Below are positions 28,870 through 37,064 of a stretch of DNA of 44,290 nucleotides, piece by piece. The DNA is from Terriglobia bacterium (GTDB lineage: Bacteria; Acidobacteriota; Terriglobia; Acidiferrales; UBA7541). Numbering within the stretch: the stretch's first letter is position 1; every line of letters begins with the position of its first letter. Both the position numbers and the translations under genes were made by a program. The notes below the pieces were generated by a model. It saw nothing but the letters and a program-made list of their open reading frames with translations, did not search any database and was not told where the DNA came from. The stretch lies in NCBI GenBank assembly GCA_020073375.1, contig JAIQFG010000036.1, positions 1-44,290 of the forward strand, written 5' to 3'.

Positions 28870-29646
28870 TTGCGCTTTCGCATCATAGGTCCGGTCCTGG
28901 CACTCATCGCGACTCTCGTTTTTTCGCCGGCTTCGTTCAGCCAGTCCGCCGAACCGTCGCCGGCCGCAACCGCCACCCCGGATCTATCCGGCCTGTGGAT
29001 CCGCCTGCGCGACAAGGGCGCGATGGCCCGCGGTTATCCCTCCTTTGTTCTGGATTTTGGCAGCGCCATGTCTCCCATGACGCCGTGGGCCGCCTCGAAA
29101 TTTAAGATCAACTCCGCCCTGTACCACGGCGATGACGCCAGCACCGTTTTGAGCGATCCCATTTTTCAATGTTACCCGCCCGGCGTCCCCCGCATTTATC
29201 TGCAGAATTTTCCCGTGCAGATCGTCCAGATTCCCGGACAGGTCATCATGCTCTTTGAATATGACCACTTCATCCGCCGCATCTACACAGACGGCCGCCC
29301 TCACGATAAGGACCAGGGCGCTCTCTGGATGGGAGACACGATCGGCAAGTGGGAAGGAGACACGCTGGTCGCCGACACCGATAGCTTCAACGACAAGACC
29401 CTGCTCGACCGCGTCGGCCACGTCCACAGCGCCGACATGCGCGTCGTCGAGCGCCTCCGCCGCATCGATCGCGACACCCTCGAAATTGAATTTACGGTGG
29501 ACGATCGCAAAGCCTTCACCAAGCCCTGGAGCACGAAGCTGATTTTTCAGCAGCACCCCGACTGGAAAGTCCTGGAAAACGTGTGCGAAGACAACGCCGG
29601 CTTCGTGGAATTTAACAAAAAGGCAACGCAAGGCCTGAAAAAGTAG
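28870..29646 (+). CDS. Secreted 'GKWEGDTLV' family protein, uncharacterised
   Basis: 258-aa exported protein with signal peptide to about residue 25 (FSPASFSQ). It belongs to a family I know only as conserved hypothetical proteins of Acidobacteriota and some proteobacteria, with the signature TIGKWEGDTLVADTDSFNDK, LDRVGHVHSADMRVVERLRR and EIEFTVDDRKAFTKPW. The N-terminal part reads PDLSGLWIRL, then PPGVPRIYLQNFPVQIVQ. The start is TTG at 28870, chosen because AGGAG lies seven bases upstream and the signal peptide begins there. It starts 33 nt after the DUF6152 stop. No catalytic residues can be assigned. Confidence 0.85.
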   Translation: MRFRIIGPVLALIATLVFSPASFSQSAEPSPAATATPDLSGLWIRLRDKGAMARGYPSFVLDFGSAMSPMTPWAASKFKINSALYHGDDASTVLSDPIFQCYPPGVPRIYLQNFPVQIVQIPGQVIMLFEYDHFIRRIYTDGRPHDKDQGALWMGDTIGKWEGDTLVADTDSFNDKTLLDRVGHVHSADMRVVERLRRIDRDTLEIEFTVDDRKAFTKPWSTKLIFQQHPDWKVLENVCEDNAGFVEFNKKATQGLKK

Positions 29647-29724
29647 ATCCGGGCATCTCTGTCGTAGACCAGGAAATTCGAGCGGCCCTGTTTCCGGCTC
29701 AATTCACCTCGCGAGGGAGACAAA

Positions 29725-30771
29725 ATGCGAAAATCAATCGCCCCTGGATTTTTGCTCGCGCTTTTCCTGACCTTAACTGCCTGTCAAAACACAACGACGA
29801 TCACATCGCCGGCCGCGCCAGCCGCGGCCGAAGCCGCGCCTCCGATGATCCTGACCGGCACGATTCCCCTCGAAGGCGTCAAGGGACGCTTCGATCATTT
29901 TGCTTCGGGCAAAGGCAAGGTGTTTGTTTCCGCACTCGGCAACAATTCCGTCGAGGTGATGGATCTGTTTCAGGGAACCCGCTCCCACGAAATCACGGGA
30001 GTGCCGAATCCTCAGGGCGTGGTTTTTTCTCCCGAGGCCAATAAACTGTTCGTGGCCAGTGAAAAAGGCAAGGTCTACATCTACGACGGCGACAGCTACA
30101 AGCTCATCACCACGCTTGATTTTGAGGGAGGCGCGGACAACCTGCGCTACGACGCCGCAACCAAGCGCGTCTACGTCGGTTGCGGCGACGACGAAAAAAA
30201 CTCCGCGATTGCCGCCGTCGACGCCATGACCAACAAACGCCTCGATGAGGTCTACAAACTCGGGGGCGAACCGGAATCGTTCCAGCTGGAGAAATCAGGA
30301 CCGAATATTTACGTGAACGTCCCGGACCTGAAGCAGATCGTGGCCATCAACCGCACCACAAAAGAACTCACGCGATGGCCCGTGACCCCCGCTCAGAACT
30401 TTCCCATGGCACTCGACGAAGCCAATCATCGCGTCATCGTCGGCACGCGGGAGCCCGCAACCATCTCCGTCTTCGATACCTCCACCGGAAAAATGGTCGC
30501 ATCCGTGCCCACGGTTCAGGACACAGACGACCTGTACTACAGCGCCGAGCGCAAGCGCATTTACGTTCCCGGCCGCGAAGGCTCCATCTGGGTCTATCAG
30601 CAAAACGACCCCGATCGCTATACGCTGCTCGCGAAGGTTCCCACGGCGCTTGGCGCCGGCACCGCCGGATACTTTGGCAGGCAAGGAAAGGGATTCGACC
30701 GCTTCTATCTGGCGATTCCAGCGGCCGCCAATTCCAACGCCGAGGTCCGAATCTACACGCTGCAGGACTAG
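29725..30771 (+). CDS. YVTN-type beta-propeller lipoprotein
   Basis: 348-aa lipoprotein: LLALFLTLTAC gives a lipobox with the lipidated Cys at about residue 20, followed by Asn/Thr. A seven-bladed propeller follows, with blades such as GKGKVFVSALGNNSVEVMDL, VVFSPEANKLFVASEKGKVY and YDAATKRVYVGCGDDEKNSAI. It is the last gene of the DUF6152 operon (78-nt gap, GAGGGAGA ribosome site). The final blades (VYQQNDPDRYTLLAKVPTALGAGTAG) resemble those of the propeller at 33978-35108, suggesting paralogy. Probably anchored in the periplasm; ligand or partner unknown. Confidence 0.88.
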   Translation: MRKSIAPGFLLALFLTLTACQNTTTITSPAAPAAAEAAPPMILTGTIPLEGVKGRFDHFASGKGKVFVSALGNNSVEVMDLFQGTRSHEITGVPNPQGVVFSPEANKLFVASEKGKVYIYDGDSYKLITTLDFEGGADNLRYDAATKRVYVGCGDDEKNSAIAAVDAMTNKRLDEVYKLGGEPESFQLEKSGPNIYVNVPDLKQIVAINRTTKELTRWPVTPAQNFPMALDEANHRVIVGTREPATISVFDTSTGKMVASVPTVQDTDDLYYSAERKRIYVPGREGSIWVYQQNDPDRYTLLAKVPTALGAGTAGYFGRQGKGFDRFYLAIPAAANSNAEVRIYTLQD

Positions 30772-30860
30772 GAATTTCTCACCGGCGGAAATTGTTTTCG
30801 TCCCGGTGAAATCCTGTGCGATATCGAAAAACTGAATTTGCCTCGCACCCCTGAATCGGG

Positions 30861-31889
30861 TTACCGGTCGTATCGCCGGTCGCGATCTCGATCCCGGCCC
30901 CTGTCCCGCGGCGACCATTTCTTCGCATACGCCAGGCCGATGGCGTCAAGGTACTCCCCGGCGCGCCCGATAAATCCGGTCGCCTGGCTGTCATCCGGCA
31001 CGTCGATCCGAAATTCTCTTTCCCCGCCTCTTCCTCCAAACACTTCAGACGTGCGTTTGTTGGTGCGGATTCGCACCGAGTCCACGTACTGCCCGTACCG
31101 CCCGGAAATGCCCACAATGTATTCCCCCTGATCCAGGCGGAAGCTTATGCCGCGCCCGCCGTCTCCGCCGTGCCTGGCGGCTTCCAGAGGACGCCCATCG
31201 GGCATGGTGTAAATCATCTGAATCGAATCGACATACTCTCCCGCATGAATCCGCACCTCAACGATGCGCCCTCCCGCCGGAACGTCCGCATCCACAAATT
31301 CCGTGCCGCCGGAGCCTCCGGCAAGCGTTGTCTGCCCGGGCTGCGGCGTGCTCCCGAATCCGAAAAACGATTTGCGGCGCAGGGGAGAAAATGTCAGCCC
31401 GATGGCGTCCAGATATTGCCCGGCGCGCCCCTCAAATCCTGCTGCCTGCGTATTCGCCGGCACATCGACGCGGAATTCGCGCCGCCCGCCGTTCCCGCCA
31501 AACGCCGGGGAAGTCCGCTTGTTGGTCAAGAATTGAATGGAATCGATGTAATCTCCCGCGCGCCCGGACGCCCCGGTCAAATATTCATCGGGATCCAAAC
31601 GAAACACGCCGAGCATTCCCCCCGGCCCGCCATGCAGCGGCCCCGTCACCGTGCGCCCGTCGCCGAGCATGTACACCAGCTGCACCGAATCCACAAATTC
31701 GCCTGAATGCACCTGCACCTCGACCACTCGCGCGCCCGGCTCAACATCCGCATCCAGGAACGCCCTGCCGCCCGGCCCTCCGACCACGTCCGTCGCGGTT
31801 GCCTGCTGGGCCACTGCGGGTTTTACGCCAAGCGACACGGCGGCAATCGTCATCAGCAGCGCAATGAAAAATACTTTTTTTCCCTTCAT
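30861..31889 (-). CDS. Secreted protein with two jacalin-like lectin domains
   Basis: 342-aa exported protein. The signal peptide ends near AVAQ (28). Two jacalin-like repeats follow at about 36-175 and 190-322. Each shows GGxGGxxFxDADV, VxVHxGExVDSxQxxY, GGxGGxxxxFxLDxxEYxxGxSGR, GxYxDSxxFxTNKRTS and a GFxGRAGxYLDAIGLxxxP ending, the beta-prism layout of mannose/glucose-binding jacalins. The C-terminal tail is a repetitive RDRGRDRDRDRRYDR. Ribosome site GGAGGTGA precedes the ATG at 31889; the open frame runs to 32030, but the additional 47 residues are not part of a signal peptide. Probably binds polysaccharide at the cell surface. Confidence 0.88.
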   Translation of the reverse strand: MKGKKVFFIALLMTIAAVSLGVKPAVAQQATATDVVGGPGGRAFLDADVEPGARVVEVQVHSGEFVDSVQLVYMLGDGRTVTGPLHGGPGGMLGVFRLDPDEYLTGASGRAGDYIDSIQFLTNKRTSPAFGGNGGRREFRVDVPANTQAAGFEGRAGQYLDAIGLTFSPLRRKSFFGFGSTPQPGQTTLAGGSGGTEFVDADVPAGGRIVEVRIHAGEYVDSIQMIYTMPDGRPLEAARHGGDGGRGISFRLDQGEYIVGISGRYGQYVDSVRIRTNKRTSEVFGGRGGEREFRIDVPDDSQATGFIGRAGEYLDAIGLAYAKKWSPRDRGRDRDRDRRYDR

Positions 31890-32192
31890 GCCACTCACCT
31901 CCGTTTCCATCCATTGTAGTGCAACCGGAGCGGGCGCAAGCCAGCCATGAATGGTTCGATTGTCATAGAAAGTATCCCCCGTGGCGCCATTCACACCTGG
32001 CGGCCTGACGTGCGGACACGGGGCTTCCACGGGCAGCGGTTGGTCTATTACACGAATTGGGATGATTGGAATTTGGCTGAAGCAGACGCGCGGCGAACAC
32101 CCGTTACCGAAAATAAAAAATCCTGGCGTGAAGGGAATCGTCGCTCACGAATCCCGGGAACCATATGCCCTAGACCAGGCTTGCTGATGCGT
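31890..32192. other. Intergenic region, nothing identified
   Basis: A 303-bp spacer upstream of the jacalin-like gene and downstream of the cytochrome gene, both on the minus strand. Beyond the jacalin gene's ribosome site, I see no gene, hairpin pair or known repeat. Confidence 0.45.
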
Positions 32193-32690
32193 TCAGGACC
32201 CTCCCGCCTTTTGTCCCAGAACCCACGCCTTCATGTTCTTCCAGTCCGGATCGTTCTCGGAGGCAAATTGCCTGCCTCCCTGGTGCGTGTCGGCAAGCCC
32301 GCCAGCTTCCGGCGCCATCGGCATGCGCAGAAAAAGGCTCAATTCCGGTTTGCCGGGAACCACCAGCTTCGAGACCGTCTCGAAGTTCCGCCGGGACTGC
32401 TCCTCGGTCCAGAAACTTGCCCCGGACGGCAGCATCTCCAGGCTCAACGGACCGCCGCCGTGCCGCATCATCTGGTGGCACACGTAGCAGCGCGCGTGCT
32501 CGTCCGACCGCTTCTTCAGGAAAATGGGCTCGACCTTCGCTTTGAAAAATTCGTAATCCAGTTGCGGCCCTTGCGCCTCGGCGCCCCCGGACGTCTGCGC
32601 CGGGGACGAGGGTGCAACCGTGCACACCAGGACGGCGGCAGCAAACAGCAAACCCGCGGAAATTATTTTCGGCAAGACCCTGGAATTCAT
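32193..32690 (-). CDS. Exported mono-haem c-type cytochrome-like protein
   Basis: 165-aa exported protein with signal peptide to about residue 31 (APSSPAQ). A single haem-attachment motif CYVCH is at 68-72, embedded in YEFFKAKVEPIFLKKRSDEHARCYVCHQM, the 'PIF..xxC..CH' pattern of planctomycete/acidobacterial cytochromes. Candidate distal Met residues lie in LRMPMAPEAGG. The conserved-looking end GGRQFASENDPDWKNMKAWVLG suggests a defined small family. GAGGAG sits just before the ATG at 32690. The neighbouring minus-strand propeller gene ends upstream at 32785 (94-bp gap), so a propeller-cytochrome pair is likely. Confidence 0.82.
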   Translation of the reverse strand: MNSRVLPKIISAGLLFAAAVLVCTVAPSSPAQTSGGAEAQGPQLDYEFFKAKVEPIFLKKRSDEHARCYVCHQMMRHGGGPLSLEMLPSGASFWTEEQSRRNFETVSKLVVPGKPELSLFLRMPMAPEAGGLADTHQGGRQFASENDPDWKNMKAWVLGQKAGGS

Positions 32691-32784
32691 GATCTCCTCG
32701 CATTCGCCAGAATCGCATTCGCAAGATCTAAAACACGACGGCAGCCCGCAGTTTCAAATCCGCGGCAGCGCGCCGAATCAAACC

Positions 32785-33867
32785 CTACTTCAGCACCAGC
32801 GTGCTGATCCGATCCGGCATTTCCCCAACAGGAATCCGCGTCACTTCCTTCATCGTCTCCACATCAATCGCGGTTACGGACTTGGTCCCACACGTGGAAA
32901 CGTACACAGTCCTGCTGTCCGGGGTGAACGTGATCCACGCAGGTCCTCCCCCTCGAGGAGCCTTTCCCGGAACAGGCGTTTCCGGCAAAGCGACATGCCC
33001 CATCAATTTCAGATCCGGAAGCGAGTAAACAAAGACAGCATTGGCCGGCCTGCTGTTAGACCACAGCGTCTTGTTGTCCGGAGAAATTCCGATGCCGTGG
33101 CTGATGCCTTCGCATCCCGGCGTAAATCCGCTGGGCTCGTCCGGGTTTTTGATCCTGGCGATTTCCTTGCGCGTTGCGAAATCCACCACCAAGAATCCGT
33201 TCGTCTTATTCAGTTGCGCGAAAATCCGGTGGCCCGAGCCGTCTGGGTTGCTCTGAATGATCAACGGCAGAATTCCCTGGTCATACGGAAGCTCCCAGGC
33301 GATTTCCATCTTTTGCAGGTCAAACACGGTGATGACGTTTCCGCTCGGCGAGCCCGTCGCCGCGAATTTGTTGTCCCCCGTCACCGCGATGTCATGCAGC
33401 CCGCGCTTAGTCGGGATACTCTTGATCTTTTCAAGTGTTTTGGAATCGATGATATCGAGCGCCCCGGCGTCCACCGCTTCCACACCGGTATTGCGGATGC
33501 AGACCAAAATCAGCTTCCCGTCGCTGGTCACCATAGCGTCGTTGGCCCAGCCGCTCAGCGGCACCTTCTTGAAAATCTTCCCGGTCTTTCGATCCATCAC
33601 GTCCAGCACGTCCTCGCTGCGCGTCGCGATGTAGAGCCGGTCGCCGTCGGGAGAAAATCGCACTACTTCCGGCGACTCGATCCCCCGGATCGTCTGGACG
33701 ACCTTGTTCGTCGCCGTGTCGATCACGTCGATGGTGGTCCCGCCCCGGTTCGTGACGTAGACATGCGCCGTGCTTGCCGCGAGCGGCACCGCTGCAATCA
33801 GCAATCCAAGCAGCAGGCGCACGCCCTGCCGGTCAGAGAAATATTTTTTCGTGGTAGTTGTTTTCAT
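32785..33867 (-). CDS. Secreted YVTN beta-propeller protein
   Basis: 360-aa exported propeller. Signal peptide RLLLGLLIAAVPLAASTA ends near residue 34, and the first blade follows at once (HVYVTNRGGTTIDVIDTATNKVVQTIRG). Further blades are VRFSPDGDRLYIATRSEDVLDVMD, GDNKFAATGSPSGNVITVFD and TPDSRTVYVSTCGTKSVTAIDV. The repeats match the surface-layer/YVTN seven-bladed type found in PQQ- or cytochrome-linked systems. GGAG is upstream of the ATG at 33867. Most likely co-transcribed with the mono-haem cytochrome gene downstream. Function inferred as substrate binding or scaffolding. Confidence 0.88.
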   Translation of the reverse strand: MKTTTTKKYFSDRQGVRLLLGLLIAAVPLAASTAHVYVTNRGGTTIDVIDTATNKVVQTIRGIESPEVVRFSPDGDRLYIATRSEDVLDVMDRKTGKIFKKVPLSGWANDAMVTSDGKLILVCIRNTGVEAVDAGALDIIDSKTLEKIKSIPTKRGLHDIAVTGDNKFAATGSPSGNVITVFDLQKMEIAWELPYDQGILPLIIQSNPDGSGHRIFAQLNKTNGFLVVDFATRKEIARIKNPDEPSGFTPGCEGISHGIGISPDNKTLWSNSRPANAVFVYSLPDLKLMGHVALPETPVPGKAPRGGGPAWITFTPDSRTVYVSTCGTKSVTAIDVETMKEVTRIPVGEMPDRISTLVLK

Positions 33868-33977
33868 AGTTTTAAGGAACTCCTAACCTGTTGGTCGAGA
33901 GAGTAAAACCCCACGAGCCTCAAGTCAAGCCAGTCGATAAAGCGAATTCTTGAAATTTGAGACCAGGGCGAAACGCC

Positions 33978-35108
33978 TCACGGCAGGTAATCGAACACCA
34001 TCAAATGCGCGTCTTCCGTAATCAGGTCATTCGCCCCGTACGGCGGCGTCTGCACAATGTGCTTCGGCACCGCCGAGTAGAACCGCTTCAGCTCCGGCAC
34101 CCACAGCCCGGTTTTCGCCTCCGCCCCCGTGGGAACTTTTCCCAGCATCTCGTAGTGGTCCGCGTCATCCTGTTTGAATACAGCCACCGTCCCGGTCGAT
34201 CCCGAAAAATAAATCCGCTTGCTCGAGGCATCGAAGAATAATTCGTCCGCCCCGCCCACGCTGTCCAGCACCTGAATCACTTTCCCGTTGTCCGAATTCA
34301 TCACCACCAGTTTCCCCGGTTCCCCCTGGTGTCCGCCCTGCAGGCGGCTGCCAAAAAACAGCCGATGATGCGGCAAATCCAGCCCCGCGACGTGCGGCTG
34401 CGCACCGCCCGTAATCGGCCACTCGGCGATCACTTCGCGTTTTTCCGTGTCGATCACCTTGCATACGCTTTCGCCGTTCACCACGTCTCCCATGCCCACG
34501 TACAGCCGGTGTCCCGCCGTATCCAGGACAAACGCGGAAGGATCGCCCCCGTGCATCCCGATGCTGCCCACCAGGTTGCCGGCCCGCGTATCCACGATCT
34601 CAACCGTTCCTTCCATCGCCCCTGGCGAACCAACTCCTGAATAGTACAATCCCCTGGCGTAGTCGTACGCCCCGTTGTCCGGATCCCTTTTCGGGTTGCC
34701 TTTTCCTCCGGTCAGCTCCACCGTTTTCACCACCTCGAACGACTTCGCGTCGATGGCCACAAGCGTGTTGTCCCCCAGGTCCACCCATACTTCATTCGTC
34801 TTGGGATCGAAAAACGGCTTGCGCGGATCTCCTCCCAGCCCGGTGGTGTTGTGAATCACCTGCCCCGTGCGCAGATCCACAACCACAAAACTCTTGCTGT
34901 ACTCCCCGGAAATAAAAAGATGATTATTCTTCAGGTCCACCGCCAGGTGATCCATCCACCCTTCGGTCGGCAGCGGAATCGTCTCCACCAGCCCCAGCAG
35001 ACCGGACATGCGCACCATGGGCAATTGTTTTCGTTTCTCTTGGCCCGGTGCACTCGCCACGCCAAAAACAACGAGCAAAGCAAGTACCGCTCCAACGCGG
35101 ATTTTCAT
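33978..35108 (-). CDS. Secreted YVTN-type beta-propeller protein
   Basis: 376-aa exported propeller protein starting at the ATG at 35108 (AAGGAG seven bases upstream) with signal peptide MKIRVGAVLALLVVFGVASA. Blades include WMDHLAVDLKNNHLFISGEYS, FDPKTNEVWVDLGDNTLVAID, ARGLYYSGVGSPGAMEGTVE and FDASSKRIYFSGSTGTVAVF. The close of the propeller (VFKQDDADHYEMLGKVPTGAEAKTGLW, cut by position) mirrors the end of the 29725-30771 lipoprotein, so these two are paralogues on opposite strands. The frame runs to 35249, but the first 47 residues lack similarity. First gene of a likely operon 35108 to 32193. Confidence 0.87.
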   Translation of the reverse strand: MKIRVGAVLALLVVFGVASAPGQEKRKQLPMVRMSGLLGLVETIPLPTEGWMDHLAVDLKNNHLFISGEYSKSFVVVDLRTGQVIHNTTGLGGDPRKPFFDPKTNEVWVDLGDNTLVAIDAKSFEVVKTVELTGGKGNPKRDPDNGAYDYARGLYYSGVGSPGAMEGTVEIVDTRAGNLVGSIGMHGGDPSAFVLDTAGHRLYVGMGDVVNGESVCKVIDTEKREVIAEWPITGGAQPHVAGLDLPHHRLFFGSRLQGGHQGEPGKLVVMNSDNGKVIQVLDSVGGADELFFDASSKRIYFSGSTGTVAVFKQDDADHYEMLGKVPTGAEAKTGLWVPELKRFYSAVPKHIVQTPPYGANDLITEDAHLMVFDYLP

Positions 35109-35550
35109 TCTCAGCTCCTTGGCAAAGAATACGGGATCTTCATTTGCGACCGCGGCGCCGCCGTTCGCGCTCCAACGCGCAATCGTCCTCTCCGGCATAA
35201 GAGCAGGACTTGGTTGACTGCGAACCGCCTCTGAAGGTTCCAAGAACATATCACGCCCGCGGGCGAGTCAAAAAGTTCTTCCAGCCAGGTTTATGGATTT
35301 GTTCGATCGGAAAGCGGGGAACCCCCTTCCGGCAAGACGCCTTCTTGGGCGGCGGGGACGGGGAGGAATTTACAGGTGTGCAAGTATCTGACGGAGTTAT
35401 ACTCCCCCCCAATCCCGCTCGGCGGGAGTGCTTTTCGATTCGCTCCGGCAGTCGCTCAGCGTCTGGCGAAATCCTCTGCCCTGCGGGCGCGAACGGGAAG
35501 GGAAAGGCAATCCGCACGCTGCGAAGAAGCATTGCGGTGAAGGAGACAAC
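35109..35550. other. Divergent intergenic region
   Basis: A 442-bp spacer between the propeller gene (minus) and the secreted protein gene (plus). It holds the promoters of both but no motif that I can call confidently. No repeat of the palindromic families is present. Frames such as 35428 onward are simply upstream extensions of the next gene and lack coding character. Confidence 0.45.
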
Positions 35551-36108
35551 ATGGGATTGGGAATTGGGAAGATCGCGAGAGAGCAGGCAAAATCCATGCA
35601 TCGAATTCCATTTGCTTTGCTTGTGTTCTGGTGCGCCGCGGTGCCTGCGGTGCGCGCGCAGGATGTGTGCAAAAACGTGCTTGATGCCGGCGAGAGATTG
35701 ACGACGACACCCCATCACGGATACATGACCCGGGTCAGAGGCAACAAGCAGGAATTACTTGAGGACATTTCCGTTGACGGCGCCATCTACATACAAATCA
35801 ACGGCAAGTGGAGGAAAAGCCCGTTGACGGTGCAGGACCGATTGAAGCAGCAGCAGGAAAACCGCGCATCCGCCAAGAATACCTCGTGCCGTCACGTACG
35901 CGATGAAGCCGTCAACGGCGAACCCGCGGACGTCTACAGCGTACACGCGGAGAACGAAGGCATCACGTCTGACTCCATGGTGTGGATCTCGAAGAGCAAA
36001 AACCAGATTTTGCGCCAGGAAGAGGACATCGATGAAACGGACACGAAGTTCCACGAGTCTGTCCGCTATGAATACACCAACGTAGCAGCGCCACCCGTTT
36101 CGCGCTAG
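35551..36108 (+). CDS. Secreted protein of unknown function, 185 aa
   Basis: I do not recognise the family. The start at 35551 has AAGGAG six bases upstream. A rather long signal peptide, with basic region GLGIGKIAREQAKSMHR and hydrophobic core IPFALLVFWCAAVPAVRA, ends at Ala34; a downstream Met (MHRIPF) could also serve. The mature part has two cysteines (DVCKN, TSCRH) and a beta-strand pattern resembling LolA/outer-membrane-lipoprotein-sorting folds: INGKWRKSPLTVQDRLKQQ, DEAVNGEPADVYSVHAENEG, SDSMVWISKSKNQILRQEED. This fold similarity is weak and inferred. It closes the exported-protein region. Confidence 0.75.
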   Translation: MGLGIGKIAREQAKSMHRIPFALLVFWCAAVPAVRAQDVCKNVLDAGERLTTTPHHGYMTRVRGNKQELLEDISVDGAIYIQINGKWRKSPLTVQDRLKQQQENRASAKNTSCRHVRDEAVNGEPADVYSVHAENEGITSDSMVWISKSKNQILRQEEDIDETDTKFHESVRYEYTNVAAPPVSR

Positions 36109-36190
36109 CGAGAGCAGACCGGAGTCGTTTTCAACCCAGCCTCTCCCCCTTTTCGGGAACCCGGTAGTCCCCAAGCGGGATAATCGGGAA

Positions 36191-36532
36191 TTACAGATTC
36201 GCTAAACTCACAATGTCCTTGATTTTTTCCCGCTGCAGTCCCGTTAAGTCCGCCTCCGTGAGCCACCCCTCCCGCAGCAGCCGCGCGAACACATTCAGCA
36301 GTACCGAATACCTGTAATCATAAATCCGGTCCACCGTGCTTCGATGCTTGGACAGGTAATCATGCACTCGCCAAATGTCGCATGGCGCTTTGGCGTTCGC
36401 CATCATCCGCTTCGCTTCCGCCATGATCGACGCGGAGTGCCTCTCGAACGCTTTGTCAAAGGCTTTTCTTGCCGTCTTCTTTTCGGCCGGGGTCCAGGCT
36501 GGTTCTTTGCGAAATTGTTCGATGGAATTCAT
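36191..36532 (-). CDS. Small conserved hypothetical protein, 113 aa
   Basis: An unrecognised helical, basic protein without signal peptide. From the ATG at 36532 (AAGGA a few bases upstream) it reads MNSIEQFRKEPAWTPAEKKT, then a helical region rich in Lys/Arg/Ala and a distinctive block ICD-like DIWRVHDYLSKHRSTVDRIY, DYRYSVLLNVFARLLREGWL and TEADLTGLQREKIKDI. The latter pattern looks like a conserved family signature, but I cannot name it. It stands beside the vapBC pair on the same strand with a 136-bp gap and might be part of a small defence or stress islet; that link is speculative. Confidence 0.65.
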   Translation of the reverse strand: MNSIEQFRKEPAWTPAEKKTARKAFDKAFERHSASIMAEAKRMMANAKAPCDIWRVHDYLSKHRSTVDRIYDYRYSVLLNVFARLLREGWLTEADLTGLQREKIKDIVSLANL

Positions 36533-36668
36533 CGTCCTTCTACCCCCTCCTGCTAGGCCCGTCAATCAAAGCATCTAGCAAATTCCGCGGCGATCATAAT
36601 GCATCGGCAATTCTGGATTCAAGCATGGGCAGTGGACGCAAATGCGCTTGTAGCGTCTGTGAGACCGT

Positions 36669-37064
36669 TCAACGGGAATCGTGATACGTAAGGAGAAGAT
36701 GGGAACCTGCAGCGTCTGCAAATGCCCGGAAATCCCTGCCGCGCGTCAGCAGGGGAACGCCGCGATCGATGCAAGTCTGGGCGATGAGCGCGTCGCCAAG
36801 GCGCGCCTTGCGCTGCTTGGCAAACACCTTTGCCCGCAATGCCCCTGCCCGGCGCCAGTGACCTGCTTCGATTTCAATGACCGGCACTTCGCAAAGAGTG
36901 TCGGCAACCGAGGAAGGCAGTCTTGGATCGCTGAGCAACTCGGTGAGCACCACCGGAACCATCAACACTTGGCGGGCTTCCAGCGCCTCATCGAGCAACT
37001 GGGTGTCCACTCCCGGCCTGCCTTCCAGAAATGCAATCCAGGTGCTCGTATCGGCCGCGATCAT
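36669..37064 (-). CDS. vapC: VapC-type PIN-domain toxin
   Basis: 131-aa PIN-domain ribonuclease, toxin of a type II toxin-antitoxin module; VapC toxins cut tRNA or rRNA. All four acidic metal ligands are visible: Asp5 (IAADTSTW), Glu42 (VLTELLSD), Asp91 (RLGDALIAQ) and Asp111 (GRDF). The ATG overlaps the last four bases of the antitoxin gene (37061-37064, ATGA), so translation is coupled. The length is normal and no residue is missing, so the toxin is probably active. Confidence 0.9.
   Translation of the reverse strand: MIAADTSTWIAFLEGRPGVDTQLLDEALEARQVLMVPVVLTELLSDPRLPSSVADTLCEVPVIEIEAGHWRRAGALRAKVFAKQRKARLGDALIAQTCIDRGVPLLTRGRDFRAFADAAGSHLLLTYHDSR

Noticed and set aside
32620..33906. 428-codon plus-strand frame
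   Set aside because: Antisense to the cytochrome and propeller genes, Arg/His-rich, no ribosome site.
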